Assembly (NCBI RefSeq): GCF_000744415.1
Contig: NZ_JQLW01000005.1
Coordinates: 162,650 to 226,649 of the forward strand
DNA from: Ghiorsea bivora
GTDB taxonomy: Bacteria > Pseudomonadota > Zetaproteobacteria > Mariprofundales > Mariprofundaceae
Reading direction: 5' to 3'
Length of the DNA: 64,000 nucleotides
Made by a program: the position numbers and the translations under genes. Under the pieces are notes generated by a model that had not been told where the DNA came from, searched no databases, and saw nothing but the letters and a program-made list of their open reading frames with translations. Of this stretch, positions 26,010-34,909 are shown one piece after another (the first letter of the stretch is position 1; every line of letters begins with the position of its first letter).

Positions 26010-26690
26010 ATGAATAAAAACATTTTTCAATACCAAACATGGCACCTTTTATCACTCAGCGGCTTACTTTTCCTACTGGTCACATATATATCGAAAAAAC
26101 CACAAATACTTTCAGGTTCATACCTTAATATCAGTGCAAACACTTGGTTCTGGCTGGCAATTGCCGTTCCCATCATTCACCAAACCTATGTGATGCTGGT
26201 GTGGCGCTTTGAATTGTATCAACGCACATTCAGCCAACGTTGGGGTATTGCAAAAGCATTTAAGTATTACACCATTGGTTTTTCTATTCTATTCGGCAGC
26301 CGTTTAATCAGCATCATATTTGTAGCCGTAAGTACCCAAAATTCATGGAATATATCAGCAACATCAGCTTATGCCCTTGCTGCCATCATCACACCTTTAG
26401 TTATTTATTTGTTTTATTCAGTCAAAAAATATTTTACCATAGAAAGAGCCTACGGCATCGACCATTTCGACCCCGATTATGATGAACCTTATGTCAAACA
26501 AGGCATCTTTAAATACACGGATAATGGCATGTATGTCTTTGGTTTAATGATTCTTTATTTACCAGGTTTGCTGCTCTTCTCCAAAGCCGCTCTACTCGCT
26601 GCCTTATTTAACCATTTATATATTTGGGTTCATTATTACTGCACCGAGAAACCCGATATGCTAAAAATTTATGGAAAAACAGCCTCATAA
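26010..26690 (+). CDS. integral membrane protein, possible PEMT/ICMT-type methyltransferase
   Basis: 226 residues with about six membrane segments. The C-terminal part (GIFKYTDNGMYVFGLMILYLPGLLLFSKAALLAALFNHLYIWVHYYCTEKPDM) resembles the phospholipid/isoprenylcysteine methyltransferase module, in which a G-x-[FY]-x-x-x-R-N-P-like loop precedes a helix pair and an H-x-x-x-x-E segment. The usual arginine is not at the expected place, so activity is uncertain. The long frame starts at 25899 inside the previous gene; ATG 26010, preceded by ACGAGG, is preferred. Confidence 0.55.
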   Translation: MNKNIFQYQTWHLLSLSGLLFLLVTYISKKPQILSGSYLNISANTWFWLAIAVPIIHQTYVMLVWRFELYQRTFSQRWGIAKAFKYYTIGFSILFGSRLISIIFVAVSTQNSWNISATSAYALAAIITPLVIYLFYSVKKYFTIERAYGIDHFDPDYDEPYVKQGIFKYTDNGMYVFGLMILYLPGLLLFSKAALLAALFNHLYIWVHYYCTEKPDMLKIYGKTAS

Positions 26691-26700
26691 TAAACACGGC

Positions 26701-26934
26701 GAATTCAAGTCCCAAGTGCAACTCGAGTTAATTTAGTTTTTGTATTGAAAAACACTTCATGGGGTGTTTTGTACTCAGTGTTTTTCGAGGTCGATGATTT
26801 ATCCTGTGCATAATGAAGTCAATCTCTTGGTTTGATACGGTGTTAAACATGCGGTGTTTGGGTATGTACTGCCTCACTAAACCATTGGTATTTTCATTTA
26901 CCCCTCTTTCCCATGAGGCATAGGGGTTAGCAAA
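26701..26934 (-). pseudogene. IS30-family transposase, C-terminal remnant with right end
   Basis: On the minus strand the frame reads FANPYASWERGVNENTNG and continues through RQYIPKHRMFNTVSNQEID, RINHRPRKTLSTKHP to a stop at 26730-26728. This is the end of an IS30-family DDE transposase, with the catalytic Glu in WERG and the RPRK block. The following minus-strand TTGCACTTGGGACTTGAATTCG (26722-26701) looks like an IS30-type terminal inverted repeat. The N-terminal two thirds of the gene, including both catalytic Asp residues, are missing, so it is dead. Confidence 0.8.
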
Positions 26935-26939
26935 AAAAT

Positions 26940-27047
26940 GTCTGTTTTAAAGTCATAATGATAATAGCGCAAAACTTCACGCACCTGATCCATCAATTGC
27001 GGTATAAATGGACGAAATATGGATTTTCGATTGACTTTATCCTGATA
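26940..27047 (-). pseudogene. integron-type tyrosine recombinase, N-terminal remnant
   Basis: On the minus strand the frame reads KSIFRPFIPQLMDQVREVLR followed by YYHYDFKTD. The words PxLMDQVREVLRxxHY are the N-terminal SAM-like core-binding signature of integron integrases and related tyrosine recombinases. A stop codon lies just upstream of the fragment at about 27048-27050, no start codon is left, and the catalytic domain is absent. The fragment runs straight into the IS30 remnant in another frame, with a run of seven T at the join. Confidence 0.6.
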
Positions 27048-27133
27048 TTATGCAAAATTAATTTATACAGCCCTTATTTGAAACTTAATATCCAATAACT
27101 AGAAAATTAAGGGTGTGTACATAGGGGCAATAA

Positions 27134-27886
27134 ATGGAAAACCGAGTCCTCTTCTTACCAAGCAAACAACAAAAAAGAACTCTGGAAATACCGACCAAAA
27201 AAGACATCCTTATACGGATAACTGCTATTATTGCCTTGGTAGAGTTTGCCATCATGCTTGGTTTCGCGAACATGACGTTTGATATAGGAAGATACGCCAA
27301 AGCCATTCTGGATGTAGCTATACTAGTAATAGTATCCACGCCAATGATTTATATTTGGATCATAAAACCATACGTCGTTGCACGCGACAATGCTATGCAT
27401 CAAATTAACCATATAGCATCTCATGACCCGTTAACACAATTGGCAAATCGCCATTTGTTAAAAGAATATCTAGAAAAGTTGATATCCAAACATGCTAGAA
27501 GGGGATCGTATGGAGCAGTTCTATTTATAGATTTGGATGGATTTAAAGCAATAAACGACACTCATGGGCATGATGCAGGAGACGCTGTACTTATTGAAGT
27601 TGCTAAACGCTTAAATTCTTTTGTGAGAAATGAAGACATTGTCAGTCGTGTTGGCGGGGATGAATTCGTTGTTGCTTTAAGCGAAATCGGTACTGATGAA
27701 CAACTGGCACATAACGAAGCACTGGTGATCGCCGAAAACAATATTTCACTTCAAATTGATGCTAGTATTGGGGTGCGTTTTTTGACACCTGAAAGAATAA
27801 GTGTTGAGTCTGCTCTAAAAAATGCTGATACTGCAATGTATAGTGCTAAGCGAGCGGGAAAAGGTCATATTGCCGTTTATAAATAG
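27134..27886 (+). CDS. membrane GGDEF-domain protein (diguanylate cyclase)
   Basis: 250 residues: two membrane segments (about 28-46 and 58-80), then one GGDEF domain (about 95-250) with HDPLTQLANRHLL, FIDLDGFKAINDTHGHDAGD, the intact active site RVGGDEFVVA, and DASIGV. It should make cyclic di-GMP from GTP; there is no upstream I-site RxxD that I can identify with confidence. The stretch between GGDEF and DASIGV is about ten residues shorter than usual. It lies beside IS/integrase debris, and its codon use is mixed, so it may have been acquired. Confidence 0.85.
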   Translation: MENRVLFLPSKQQKRTLEIPTKKDILIRITAIIALVEFAIMLGFANMTFDIGRYAKAILDVAILVIVSTPMIYIWIIKPYVVARDNAMHQINHIASHDPLTQLANRHLLKEYLEKLISKHARRGSYGAVLFIDLDGFKAINDTHGHDAGDAVLIEVAKRLNSFVRNEDIVSRVGGDEFVVALSEIGTDEQLAHNEALVIAENNISLQIDASIGVRFLTPERISVESALKNADTAMYSAKRAGKGHIAVYK

Positions 27887-27970
27887 ATCCAATGCCTAAC
27901 AATCAGTTCCAATGGACGTTATATTAACGAAAATGAGCCGTGCTCTATTCTAAGGTGTCATTTAAGAAGC

Positions 27971-28780
27971 TTACCGCTTGCTGCGCACATCCAAATAATC
28001 TCGCAAGGCATCTCCCGCAAGGTTTGCACTCATCACAAGAAGAAACAGCATTAAACCTGGGTAAACAACCTGCATAGGCGCAACCAACATCAGTTGAGAG
28101 CCCTCTCGAATCATGGTACCCAATGATGCATCAGGCGGTTGAATGCCAATACCTAAAAATGAAAGCCCTGCCTCACCAATCATAACTGCGGCAATCCCAA
28201 AACTTGCTTCAATCAAAAGTGGTGCGGCGATATTGGGCAACAAATGTTTGGTTGCGATATGTATGGTATTTTGACCGCTAGCAATCGCTGCTTCAATGTA
28301 GGGTGCATGACGAAGGGATAACACTTGCGCGCGAGTTAACCGCGCAAAACCCACCCAGCCTACAGCCGCCAAAGCAATAATCAGTTTATCTACGCCTGGG
28401 CCAAGCACAGCCGCTAAAGCAATTGCTAATAAAATGCCTGGAAATGAAAGCACAATATCTACAAAACGCATCAACACACTGTCCACCCAGCCACCCAGCC
28501 AAGCCGCAATCATACCCACGCTGATACCAATAATGGCACAAAGTGTTATCACACTTATAGCCACGGAAAAAGAAAGGGTAACACCTTCAGCAAGCCTGCT
28601 TAAAATATCACGCCCCAACACATCCGTGCCCAACCAATGCGCTGTAGATGTACCTTGTAATACATCATGTAAATCTACGGCGTGACCATCCATATTTTGT
28701 AATGCAGCAATCAATAAAACCAAGGCGGGCAAAAACAAACAAGCGTAAACACTTTGGGGGATACCTTTGAATAAACTCAT
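27971..28780 (-). CDS. peptide/nickel-type ABC transporter permease (DppC/OppC family)
   Basis: 269 residues with an N-terminal membrane segment and five more. The family EAA motif is GQNTIHIATKHLLPNIAAPLL (about 165-185); the N-terminal HWLGTDVLGRDILSRLAEGVTLSFSVA is the DppC/OppC signature. It works with the neighbouring DppB-type permease to import an oligopeptide or similar solute. The ATG overlaps the stop of that gene by 4 bases. Neither an ATPase nor a substrate-binding protein is in the window. Confidence 0.88.
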   Translation of the reverse strand: MSLFKGIPQSVYACLFLPALVLLIAALQNMDGHAVDLHDVLQGTSTAHWLGTDVLGRDILSRLAEGVTLSFSVAISVITLCAIIGISVGMIAAWLGGWVDSVLMRFVDIVLSFPGILLAIALAAVLGPGVDKLIIALAAVGWVGFARLTRAQVLSLRHAPYIEAAIASGQNTIHIATKHLLPNIAAPLLIEASFGIAAVMIGEAGLSFLGIGIQPPDASLGTMIREGSQLMLVAPMQVVYPGLMLFLLVMSANLAGDALRDYLDVRSKR

Positions 28781-29703
28781 GATTGCTTACGCTGCCTTGG
28801 ATCTAACCACAAATTCAATAAATCTGCCAATAAATTTGCCAACACATAAAACAAAGCAATGATAAGCACACAACCTTGCACCAAAGGGTAATCACGACTT
28901 TGAATCGCCTCAATGGTCAACAAACCAAGTCCAGGCCAATCAAATACGGTTTCTGTAATCACCGCTCCACCAAGCACAGCACCCATTTGTAAAGCAAACA
29001 TGGTAACCACAGGAATCGCAGTCATACGCGCTGAATGTTTCCACCATAATGTCGTTTCTGATACACCCATGGCTCGTGCCGTACGAATAGCATCCGACTG
29101 CATGGATTCAAGCCAACTTGCCCTAGCCATACGTGATAACACGGCTGCCAATGCAGTGCCCATGGCAATGGTCGGCAATATAATACTACCCGATGCATCC
29201 ATACCCGACACTGGCAACCAGCCTAAAAATACAGAAAACACCAACATCAACATCGGCCCCAACCAAAAATTGGGAATCGACACCCCCAGCAAAGAAAATG
29301 TCATGGCCAATTTATCTTGTGGTTTATTCTGAAAGCGTGCAGCAATCATGCCCAAGGGAAGTGCTAGAATAATGGCAAGCAACAAGCTGGTTACGGCAAG
29401 CTGAGCTGTGGCAGGCAAACGTTCTGTGATCATTGTCCAAATATCGCGCTGGCTGATAATGGACTTACCCCAATCACCTTGGGTTAAGCCGCTAATATAA
29501 TCGATATATTGTGCATACAACGGCTCATCCAAATGCATACTGGCACGCAAAGCTTCTTTATCCGCAGCAAGCGCTGTTTCACCCAACAATGCATCGACAG
29601 GGTCGCCAGGCACTAGGTGCAACAAAAGAAAAACAAGCGTGACCACACCCAAAACCGTGGGTAATGATTCCAAAATACGAAACAAGATAAGCCTAGCCAA
29701 CAT
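28777..29703 (-). CDS. peptide/nickel-type ABC transporter permease (DppB/OppB family)
   Basis: 308 residues, six membrane segments. The N-terminal FRILESLPTVLGVVTLVFLLLHLVPGDPVDAL is the DppB/OppB hallmark, and ARAMGVSETTLWWKHSARMTAIPVVTMF carries the EAA loop that contacts the ATPase. It is the first gene of a two-gene unit with the DppC-type permease. With no binding protein or ATPase adjacent, the substrate cannot be named. Confidence 0.88.
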   Translation of the reverse strand: MLARLILFRILESLPTVLGVVTLVFLLLHLVPGDPVDALLGETALAADKEALRASMHLDEPLYAQYIDYISGLTQGDWGKSIISQRDIWTMITERLPATAQLAVTSLLLAIILALPLGMIAARFQNKPQDKLAMTFSLLGVSIPNFWLGPMLMLVFSVFLGWLPVSGMDASGSIILPTIAMGTALAAVLSRMARASWLESMQSDAIRTARAMGVSETTLWWKHSARMTAIPVVTMFALQMGAVLGGAVITETVFDWPGLGLLTIEAIQSRDYPLVQGCVLIIALFYVLANLLADLLNLWLDPRQRKQS

Positions 29704-29865
29704 AGCGTAAACGTATCTCTAAGCCTCAATTTTGTCATTATTTTATAAGCGTTTGCAGGATATTTCAGTGAAATGAGACAAAAGCCTTGATTTTGTTTAG
29801 GCTGCGCGGTCTTTTGATAGCTGTAATAAGCAAAAAAGATAGACCGATTTTGGAGAGCACAAGCC

Positions 29866-32652
29866 GTGGCAGACGATAAGAATCAAGACACATTCAATTA
29901 TAAAGACACCGTTTTCCTGCCGAAAACTGATTTCCCTATGCGCGGTAACTTGCCCGCAAACGAACCCAAACGCTTGAAAAAATGGGACGAAGCCAATCTT
30001 TACCAACAAATTCGCGACGCACGCAAAGATGCACCCAAATTCATCCTGCATGATGGTCCACCTTATGCCAACGGCTCCATTCATATCGGTCATGCAGTGA
30101 ATAAAGTGCTCAAAGATATTGTGGTTCGCTCGCGGACTATGATGGGGTTTGATGCGCCTTATGTGCCTGGCTGGGATTGTCATGGCTTGCCGATTGAACT
30201 GAAAGTCGAAGAAAAATTTAAGAAAAAGAAACGTAAAAAAGAAGACATTTCCGACAGTGAATTCAGAGCCGAATGCCGCGAATATGCCAAAGGTCAGATT
30301 GATATTCAGCGCGAAGAATTTAAACGTTTGGGTATCACTGGTGACTGGGAAAATCCTTATGTGACCATGGATTACAACTTTGAAGCCAATACGGTTCGTG
30401 AAATTGGTCGCTTCCTCGAAAATGGTGGTTTATACAAAGGTGCTAAACCTGTGCATTGGTGTGTTTCTTGCGCTACGGCTTTAGCAGAAGCTGAAGTAGA
30501 ACATGAGGACCATACTTCTTCATCTATCTTTGTGAAATTCAAAGCAGGTGAAGATTTAAGCGATATTGATGCAGCTTTAACCGCTAAAACTTCAGTTGTG
30601 ATTTGGACAACCACGCCGTGGACGATTCCTGCGAACTTAGCAGTCTCTGTTGGCCCTGACTTGGATTATGTTGCCAAAAAAGTAACCGATGCGGGTGAAT
30701 GCGAAAATATCAGCGTGGGTGAAATATTGATTTTAGCCGAAGGGCTTGCTGATGCTGTATTGGCTGAAATCGGCATCACCGCAGACACCGTGGCTCACTT
30801 TAAAGGCGCACAACTCGAGAATCGCAAATTCCGTCATCCCTATTTAGACCAAGATGCACCTATTTTAGTGGGTAGCCATGTCACACTTGAAGCGGGTACT
30901 GGCTGTGTACACACGGCTCCTGGTCATGGCCAAGAAGATTATGAAGTCGGTCTACGCTACGGACTTAAAGGCTTTAACCCAGTCGGTGATACAGGCATTT
31001 TTGAAGAAGGTACACCTGTGGTTGAAGGACAACACGTATATAAAGCCAATGCTATCATGGTTGAGCATTTGCAAAGCTGTGGCGCATTATTGGCAACCAA
31101 TCAAATTCGTCATTCGTACCCCCATTGCTGGCGTTGCCACAAACCTTTGATTTTCCGTGCCACACCGCAGTGGTTTATCAGCATGGATAAAAATGATTTA
31201 AGAAGTAAAGCCTTAGAAGCGATTAAATCAACCGAGTGGACACCTGCTTGGGGCGAAAATCGTATTCGCGGCATGGTTGAGCAGCGTCCTGATTGGTGTG
31301 TTTCTCGTCAAAGAAACTGGGGCGTTCCGATTACAGCCATCAAATGTTCATCGTGTGAAACACATTCAGTCACTACCCCTGAAGTGGTGGAAAGCATTGC
31401 CAAACAAGTTGAACAAGCAGGTGCAGATGTTTGGTTTGCCAAAGATGTTGCTGAATTCTTACCAGGTGGAGCAACATGCCCTGATTGTGGCGGTTCTGAA
31501 TTTGAAAAAGAAACCGATATTCTTGATGTTTGGTTTGATTCAGGCTCAACCCATGCTTGCGTTTTAGAACATAGGGATGAATTACAATCACCTGCCGATT
31601 TATACTTGGAAGGTTCTGACCAACATCGCGGTTGGTTCCAATCATCATTGCTTGAAAGCATTGGTACACGTGGTGTTGCGCCATTCAAAGCTGTATTGAC
31701 CCACGGTTTTGCAGTGGATAAAAACGGCAATAAAATGTCCAAGTCCAAGGGTAATGTGGTTGCACCACAAAAGCTCATTAATCAAATGGGTGCGGATATT
31801 TTGCGCCTGTGGATTGCCTCGGCTGATTATTCGGCAGATATTCGGGTGTCAGATGAAATCATGAAACAATTGGCAGAGTCTTATCGTCGGATTCGTAATA
31901 CGATTCGTTTCCTGTTGAGTAACTTGGAAAACTTTGATGCTTCGCAATCTATTCCTTTGGCTGAACGTAAACCTTTGGATTTATGGGCAATACATCGTTT
32001 GGCAGATGTGGCAAGCAAGGTAAACGCATCATATGAAAGCTATCAATTCCACCAAATTCACCAAGAAGTGCATAATTTCTGCTCGGTAGATTTGGGTGGT
32101 TTTTATTTGGATGTGATTAAAGATCGTTTGTACTGCGATGAAGCAGGTGCACATCAGCGTTTATCCGCACAAAGTACCTTGTATGACATCGCACATACCT
32201 TGGTGCGTCTGATTGCACCGATTGTGCCCATGACCGCCGAAGAAATTTGGGATTTCTTGCCCGGTGCAAACGATGAAAGCATTCATTTGCAAACCTTTAA
32301 CACCGTTGAAGATGTGAACATCGACACGGCTGCATGGGATAAGTTTTTCGCTATGCGTGAGTTGGTGAACACAGAAATGGATGTTGCCAAAAAAGATAAA
32401 ATTATCGGTTCATCGGTAGCAGCCAGTGTAACCATCCCTGATTTGGATATGGATTTCGCTCAAGCTGTAGGCGAAAGCTATGAGCAACTGTTGATTGTTG
32501 CCAAAGCACAAGCAGGCGATGCGCTGAACATCACAGCGGCAGAGGGCATCAAATGTCCGCGTTGTTATGTGGTGAGTACACCTGCACACCCAGAGCATGA
32601 AGTTCACCATCAACTTTGTAGCCGCTGTTTTGAAGTCATAAAAGACATTTGA
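29866..32652 (+). CDS. ileS: isoleucyl-tRNA synthetase
   Basis: 928 residues, a class I synthetase. The HIGH motif is in [20 protein letters not shown] (about residues 57-75), the editing domain has [15 protein letters not shown], the KMSKS motif is [11 protein letters not shown] (about 622-632), and the C-terminal zinc finger is CPRCYVV ... LCSRC, so it is the bacterial-type enzyme. The start is GTG 29866 with GGAG about 11 bases upstream. The usual follower lspA is missing: a Wadjet defence cluster follows within 41 bases of the stop. Confidence 0.96.
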   Translation: MADDKNQDTFNYKDTVFLPKTDFPMRGNLPANEPKRLKKWDEANLYQQIRDARKDAPKFILHDGPPYANGSIHIGHAVNKVLKDIVVRSRTMMGFDAPYVPGWDCHGLPIELKVEEKFKKKKRKKEDISDSEFRAECREYAKGQIDIQREEFKRLGITGDWENPYVTMDYNFEANTVREIGRFLENGGLYKGAKPVHWCVSCATALAEAEVEHEDHTSSSIFVKFKAGEDLSDIDAALTAKTSVVIWTTTPWTIPANLAVSVGPDLDYVAKKVTDAGECENISVGEILILAEGLADAVLAEIGITADTVAHFKGAQLENRKFRHPYLDQDAPILVGSHVTLEAGTGCVHTAPGHGQEDYEVGLRYGLKGFNPVGDTGIFEEGTPVVEGQHVYKANAIMVEHLQSCGALLATNQIRHSYPHCWRCHKPLIFRATPQWFISMDKNDLRSKALEAIKSTEWTPAWGENRIRGMVEQRPDWCVSRQRNWGVPITAIKCSSCETHSVTTPEVVESIAKQVEQAGADVWFAKDVAEFLPGGATCPDCGGSEFEKETDILDVWFDSGSTHACVLEHRDELQSPADLYLEGSDQHRGWFQSSLLESIGTRGVAPFKAVLTHGFAVDKNGNKMSKSKGNVVAPQKLINQMGADILRLWIASADYSADIRVSDEIMKQLAESYRRIRNTIRFLLSNLENFDASQSIPLAERKPLDLWAIHRLADVASKVNASYESYQFHQIHQEVHNFCSVDLGGFYLDVIKDRLYCDEAGAHQRLSAQSTLYDIAHTLVRLIAPIVPMTAEEIWDFLPGANDESIHLQTFNTVEDVNIDTAAWDKFFAMRELVNTEMDVAKKDKIIGSSVAASVTIPDLDMDFAQAVGESYEQLLIVAKAQAGDALNITAAEGIKCPRCYVVSTPAHPEHEVHHQLCSRCFEVIKDI

Positions 32653-32692
32653 ACATGCACAGCATACCCATGTGAAAGGCTAAAATAAGCAA

Positions 32693-34147
32693 ATGTTGGA
32701 ATCGCAAGCACTTACCCATGAGGTATTGGAATCACTAAGCAAGAGTCACCCCGCTTGGCGATTACTGCGTGCTGATTCAGCACCCTTGGTGATTAGCTTT
32801 TTACACCGTATCTTTATTGTGCCTAACCTGCGTGATATTGCCCAATCTGATTTACAAGAAGCATTGGAAGATGAACTTTTTGCGCTCAGAGAACGCCTTG
32901 GTACAGACTGTTATCCACGCCAAGGTTTAGAATACCTCAATGATTGGGCTGATAATGCACAAGGGTGGTTACGCAAATTTTATCCACCCAACTCGGATGA
33001 ACCGCATTATGATTTAACACCTGCTACAGAAAAAGGTATCCGCTGGTTAGCGGGTCTAACAGAGCGCCATTTTATTGGTACAGAATCGCGTTTGCTGACG
33101 CTATTTGATTTATTGCAACAAATTGCCGACGGCAGTGAAACTGACCCTAAGCGACGTATCGCTGAATTGCGTAAAAAACGCCGTGACATTGATAATGAAA
33201 TTAAACAAATACAAGCTGGCGAGCTTTCACTGCTGGATGAAACTGCACTCAAAGACCGCTTTCAACAGTTTGTAATGATGGCCAATGAATTATTAAGTGA
33301 TTTTCGTGAAGTAGAGCAAAACTTTCGCACACTGGATAGGCGTGTACGCGAACGTATTGTCCTATGGGAAGGAGGAAAAGGAGAGTTATTGCAAGATATT
33401 CTAAATGCCTGCGATGATATTTCCGATTCGGATCAAGGTAAAAGCTTTCGTGCCTTTTGGGATTTTTTAATGTCCAGCTCCCGTCAAGAAGAGCTCACAG
33501 CATTACTGGATAAAGTCATGGCATTACCCCCTATCGCAGAATCTAAGCCTAATACCCGCTTGCGTAGAGTCCACTATGACTGGTTAGAAGCGGGCGAACA
33601 TACCCAGCGCACAGTGGCTCAACTATCGGGGCAACTGCGCCGTTTTCTTGATGATAAAGCATGGTTAGAAAACAAACGCATCATAGAAATTCTACATCAT
33701 ATTAAAAGCAATGCTCGGGAAATTACTCACCAACCACCAAAAAATTGGAATATGAACATGGATGATGTAAAGCTAGATATTGTATTACCGATGGAAAGGC
33801 CTTTGTATCAACCACCTCTGCAAGCTGTGATAACATCACTAAGCTTGGAAATGGGAGATGAAGATACCGATGCTGAAGCTTTATTTTCACAAGTTGTGGT
33901 TGATAAAAACCACTTGAAACACACATTGGCACAAGCATTGTTGCAGCAATCTCAGGTGTCATTGGCTGAACTATTACAAACCCACCCCCTGCAGCATGGT
34001 TTAGCTGAACTGATGGTTTGGTTACAAATTGCCAGCGAGCAACCACGCTGCATGATTGATGAACAAAAAAGTGAAAAAGTACAATGGCGAACAATACAAG
34101 GTTTAGTTAAGCAAGCCACCCTACCGCATGTGTTATTTGTCCGATAA
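32693..34147 (+). CDS. jetA: Wadjet defence protein JetA (DUF3375)
   Basis: 484 residues. Helical and acidic with DUF3375 features: LSKSHPAWRLLRADSAPLVISFLHRIF at the N-terminus, KGIRWLAGLTERHFIGTESRLLTLFDLL, and long helices with ELRKKRRDIDNEIKQIQAGE, EVEQNFRTLDRRVRERI. JetA is the kleisin-like MukF counterpart of the Wadjet SMC complex, which senses and cleaves small circular DNA. The order after it is jetB, jetC, jetD, as in type I Wadjet. There is a 50-base gap and then a small ORF before jetB. Confidence 0.9.
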   Translation: MLESQALTHEVLESLSKSHPAWRLLRADSAPLVISFLHRIFIVPNLRDIAQSDLQEALEDELFALRERLGTDCYPRQGLEYLNDWADNAQGWLRKFYPPNSDEPHYDLTPATEKGIRWLAGLTERHFIGTESRLLTLFDLLQQIADGSETDPKRRIAELRKKRRDIDNEIKQIQAGELSLLDETALKDRFQQFVMMANELLSDFREVEQNFRTLDRRVRERIVLWEGGKGELLQDILNACDDISDSDQGKSFRAFWDFLMSSSRQEELTALLDKVMALPPIAESKPNTRLRRVHYDWLEAGEHTQRTVAQLSGQLRRFLDDKAWLENKRIIEILHHIKSNAREITHQPPKNWNMNMDDVKLDIVLPMERPLYQPPLQAVITSLSLEMGDEDTDAEALFSQVVVDKNHLKHTLAQALLQQSQVSLAELLQTHPLQHGLAELMVWLQIASEQPRCMIDEQKSEKVQWRTIQGLVKQATLPHVLFVR

Positions 34148-34197
34148 ACGTATATGTACAAAACTATATTCTCATACCTTGTTCAGAGGAGTATATT

Positions 34198-34305
34198 ATG
34201 CTTCATCATACCAATACATTAAAATATGCCTCTTTACCCGAACATCCATACCTATGGCATGCAATGTTAAACACAAACAGGATGGACTTATCCAGTCATG
34301 GATGA
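34198..34305 (+). CDS. small ORF between jetA and jetB
   Basis: 35 codons from ATG 34198 to TGA 34305 (MLHHTNTLKYASLPEHPYLW, then [15 protein letters not shown]). AGAGGAG lies about 7 bases upstream, the best ribosome site in the cluster. The end reads ATGGATGA, so the last 8 bases overlap the jetB start in another frame, which would couple translation of jetB to this ORF. The sequence is His-rich with no recognised domain or membrane segment. It may be a leader peptide that sets JetB levels or a real small protein; it may also be only an initiation relay. Confidence 0.45.
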   Translation: MLHHTNTLKYASLPEHPYLWHAMLNTNRMDLSSHG

Positions 34306-34909
34306 TTTAGAAATGCAAACCTCTTCCTCAAACCCACAGTTATCCGTGGTCGTGATTGCCTTGTGTAAAGGCATCATTGATAGGGAAACAGACCATTCAT
34401 TATGGCAAAGCCTGTTAACCCTACAGCAACCAGTTAGGGAATATGTCAAAACACTGGGCTTGGAAATGATTCTGGATGAGGCCGAGGGCTATGCCTTTTT
34501 ACGCACCCGTGAAGTTACAGCAGATGAAGTGCAACTACCGCGCTTGATTGCCCGACGACAGTTGTCATTTCATGTCAGTCTATTGCTTGCGCTATTGCGT
34601 GAAAAAATAGCAGAATCAGATGCTTCAGGGGGTGAGCTTAGGGTGATTGTATCCCGAGATGAAATATTAGAAATGATTCGGGTCTTTATGCCTGAGGGCA
34701 GCAATGAAGTGCGTTTGATTGACCAAGTCGATAGCTATATCAATCAAGTGGTCAAAATGGGCTTTGCTCGACACCTCAAAGGCTCTGAAAAAATGTTGGA
34801 GCTACATAGAATCATTAAATCATTTGTTGATGCACAGTGGCTGGCTGAGTTTGACCAACGATTGGAAGAATACCGTAAGCAGCTGATGCCCAAATCGGGA
34901 GATGCATAA
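34298..34909 (+). CDS. jetB: Wadjet defence protein JetB (DUF4194)
   Basis: 203 residues with DUF4194 features: [52 protein letters not shown], the winged-helix-like [17 protein letters not shown], and [30 protein letters not shown]. JetB is the MukE-like partner bridging JetA to the JetC ATPase. The stop and the jetC start overlap (A/ATG at 34909). The start overlaps a small upstream ORF. Confidence 0.9.
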   Translation: MDDLEMQTSSSNPQLSVVVIALCKGIIDRETDHSLWQSLLTLQQPVREYVKTLGLEMILDEAEGYAFLRTREVTADEVQLPRLIARRQLSFHVSLLLALLREKIAESDASGGELRVIVSRDEILEMIRVFMPEGSNEVRLIDQVDSYINQVVKMGFARHLKGSEKMLELHRIIKSFVDAQWLAEFDQRLEEYRKQLMPKSGDA

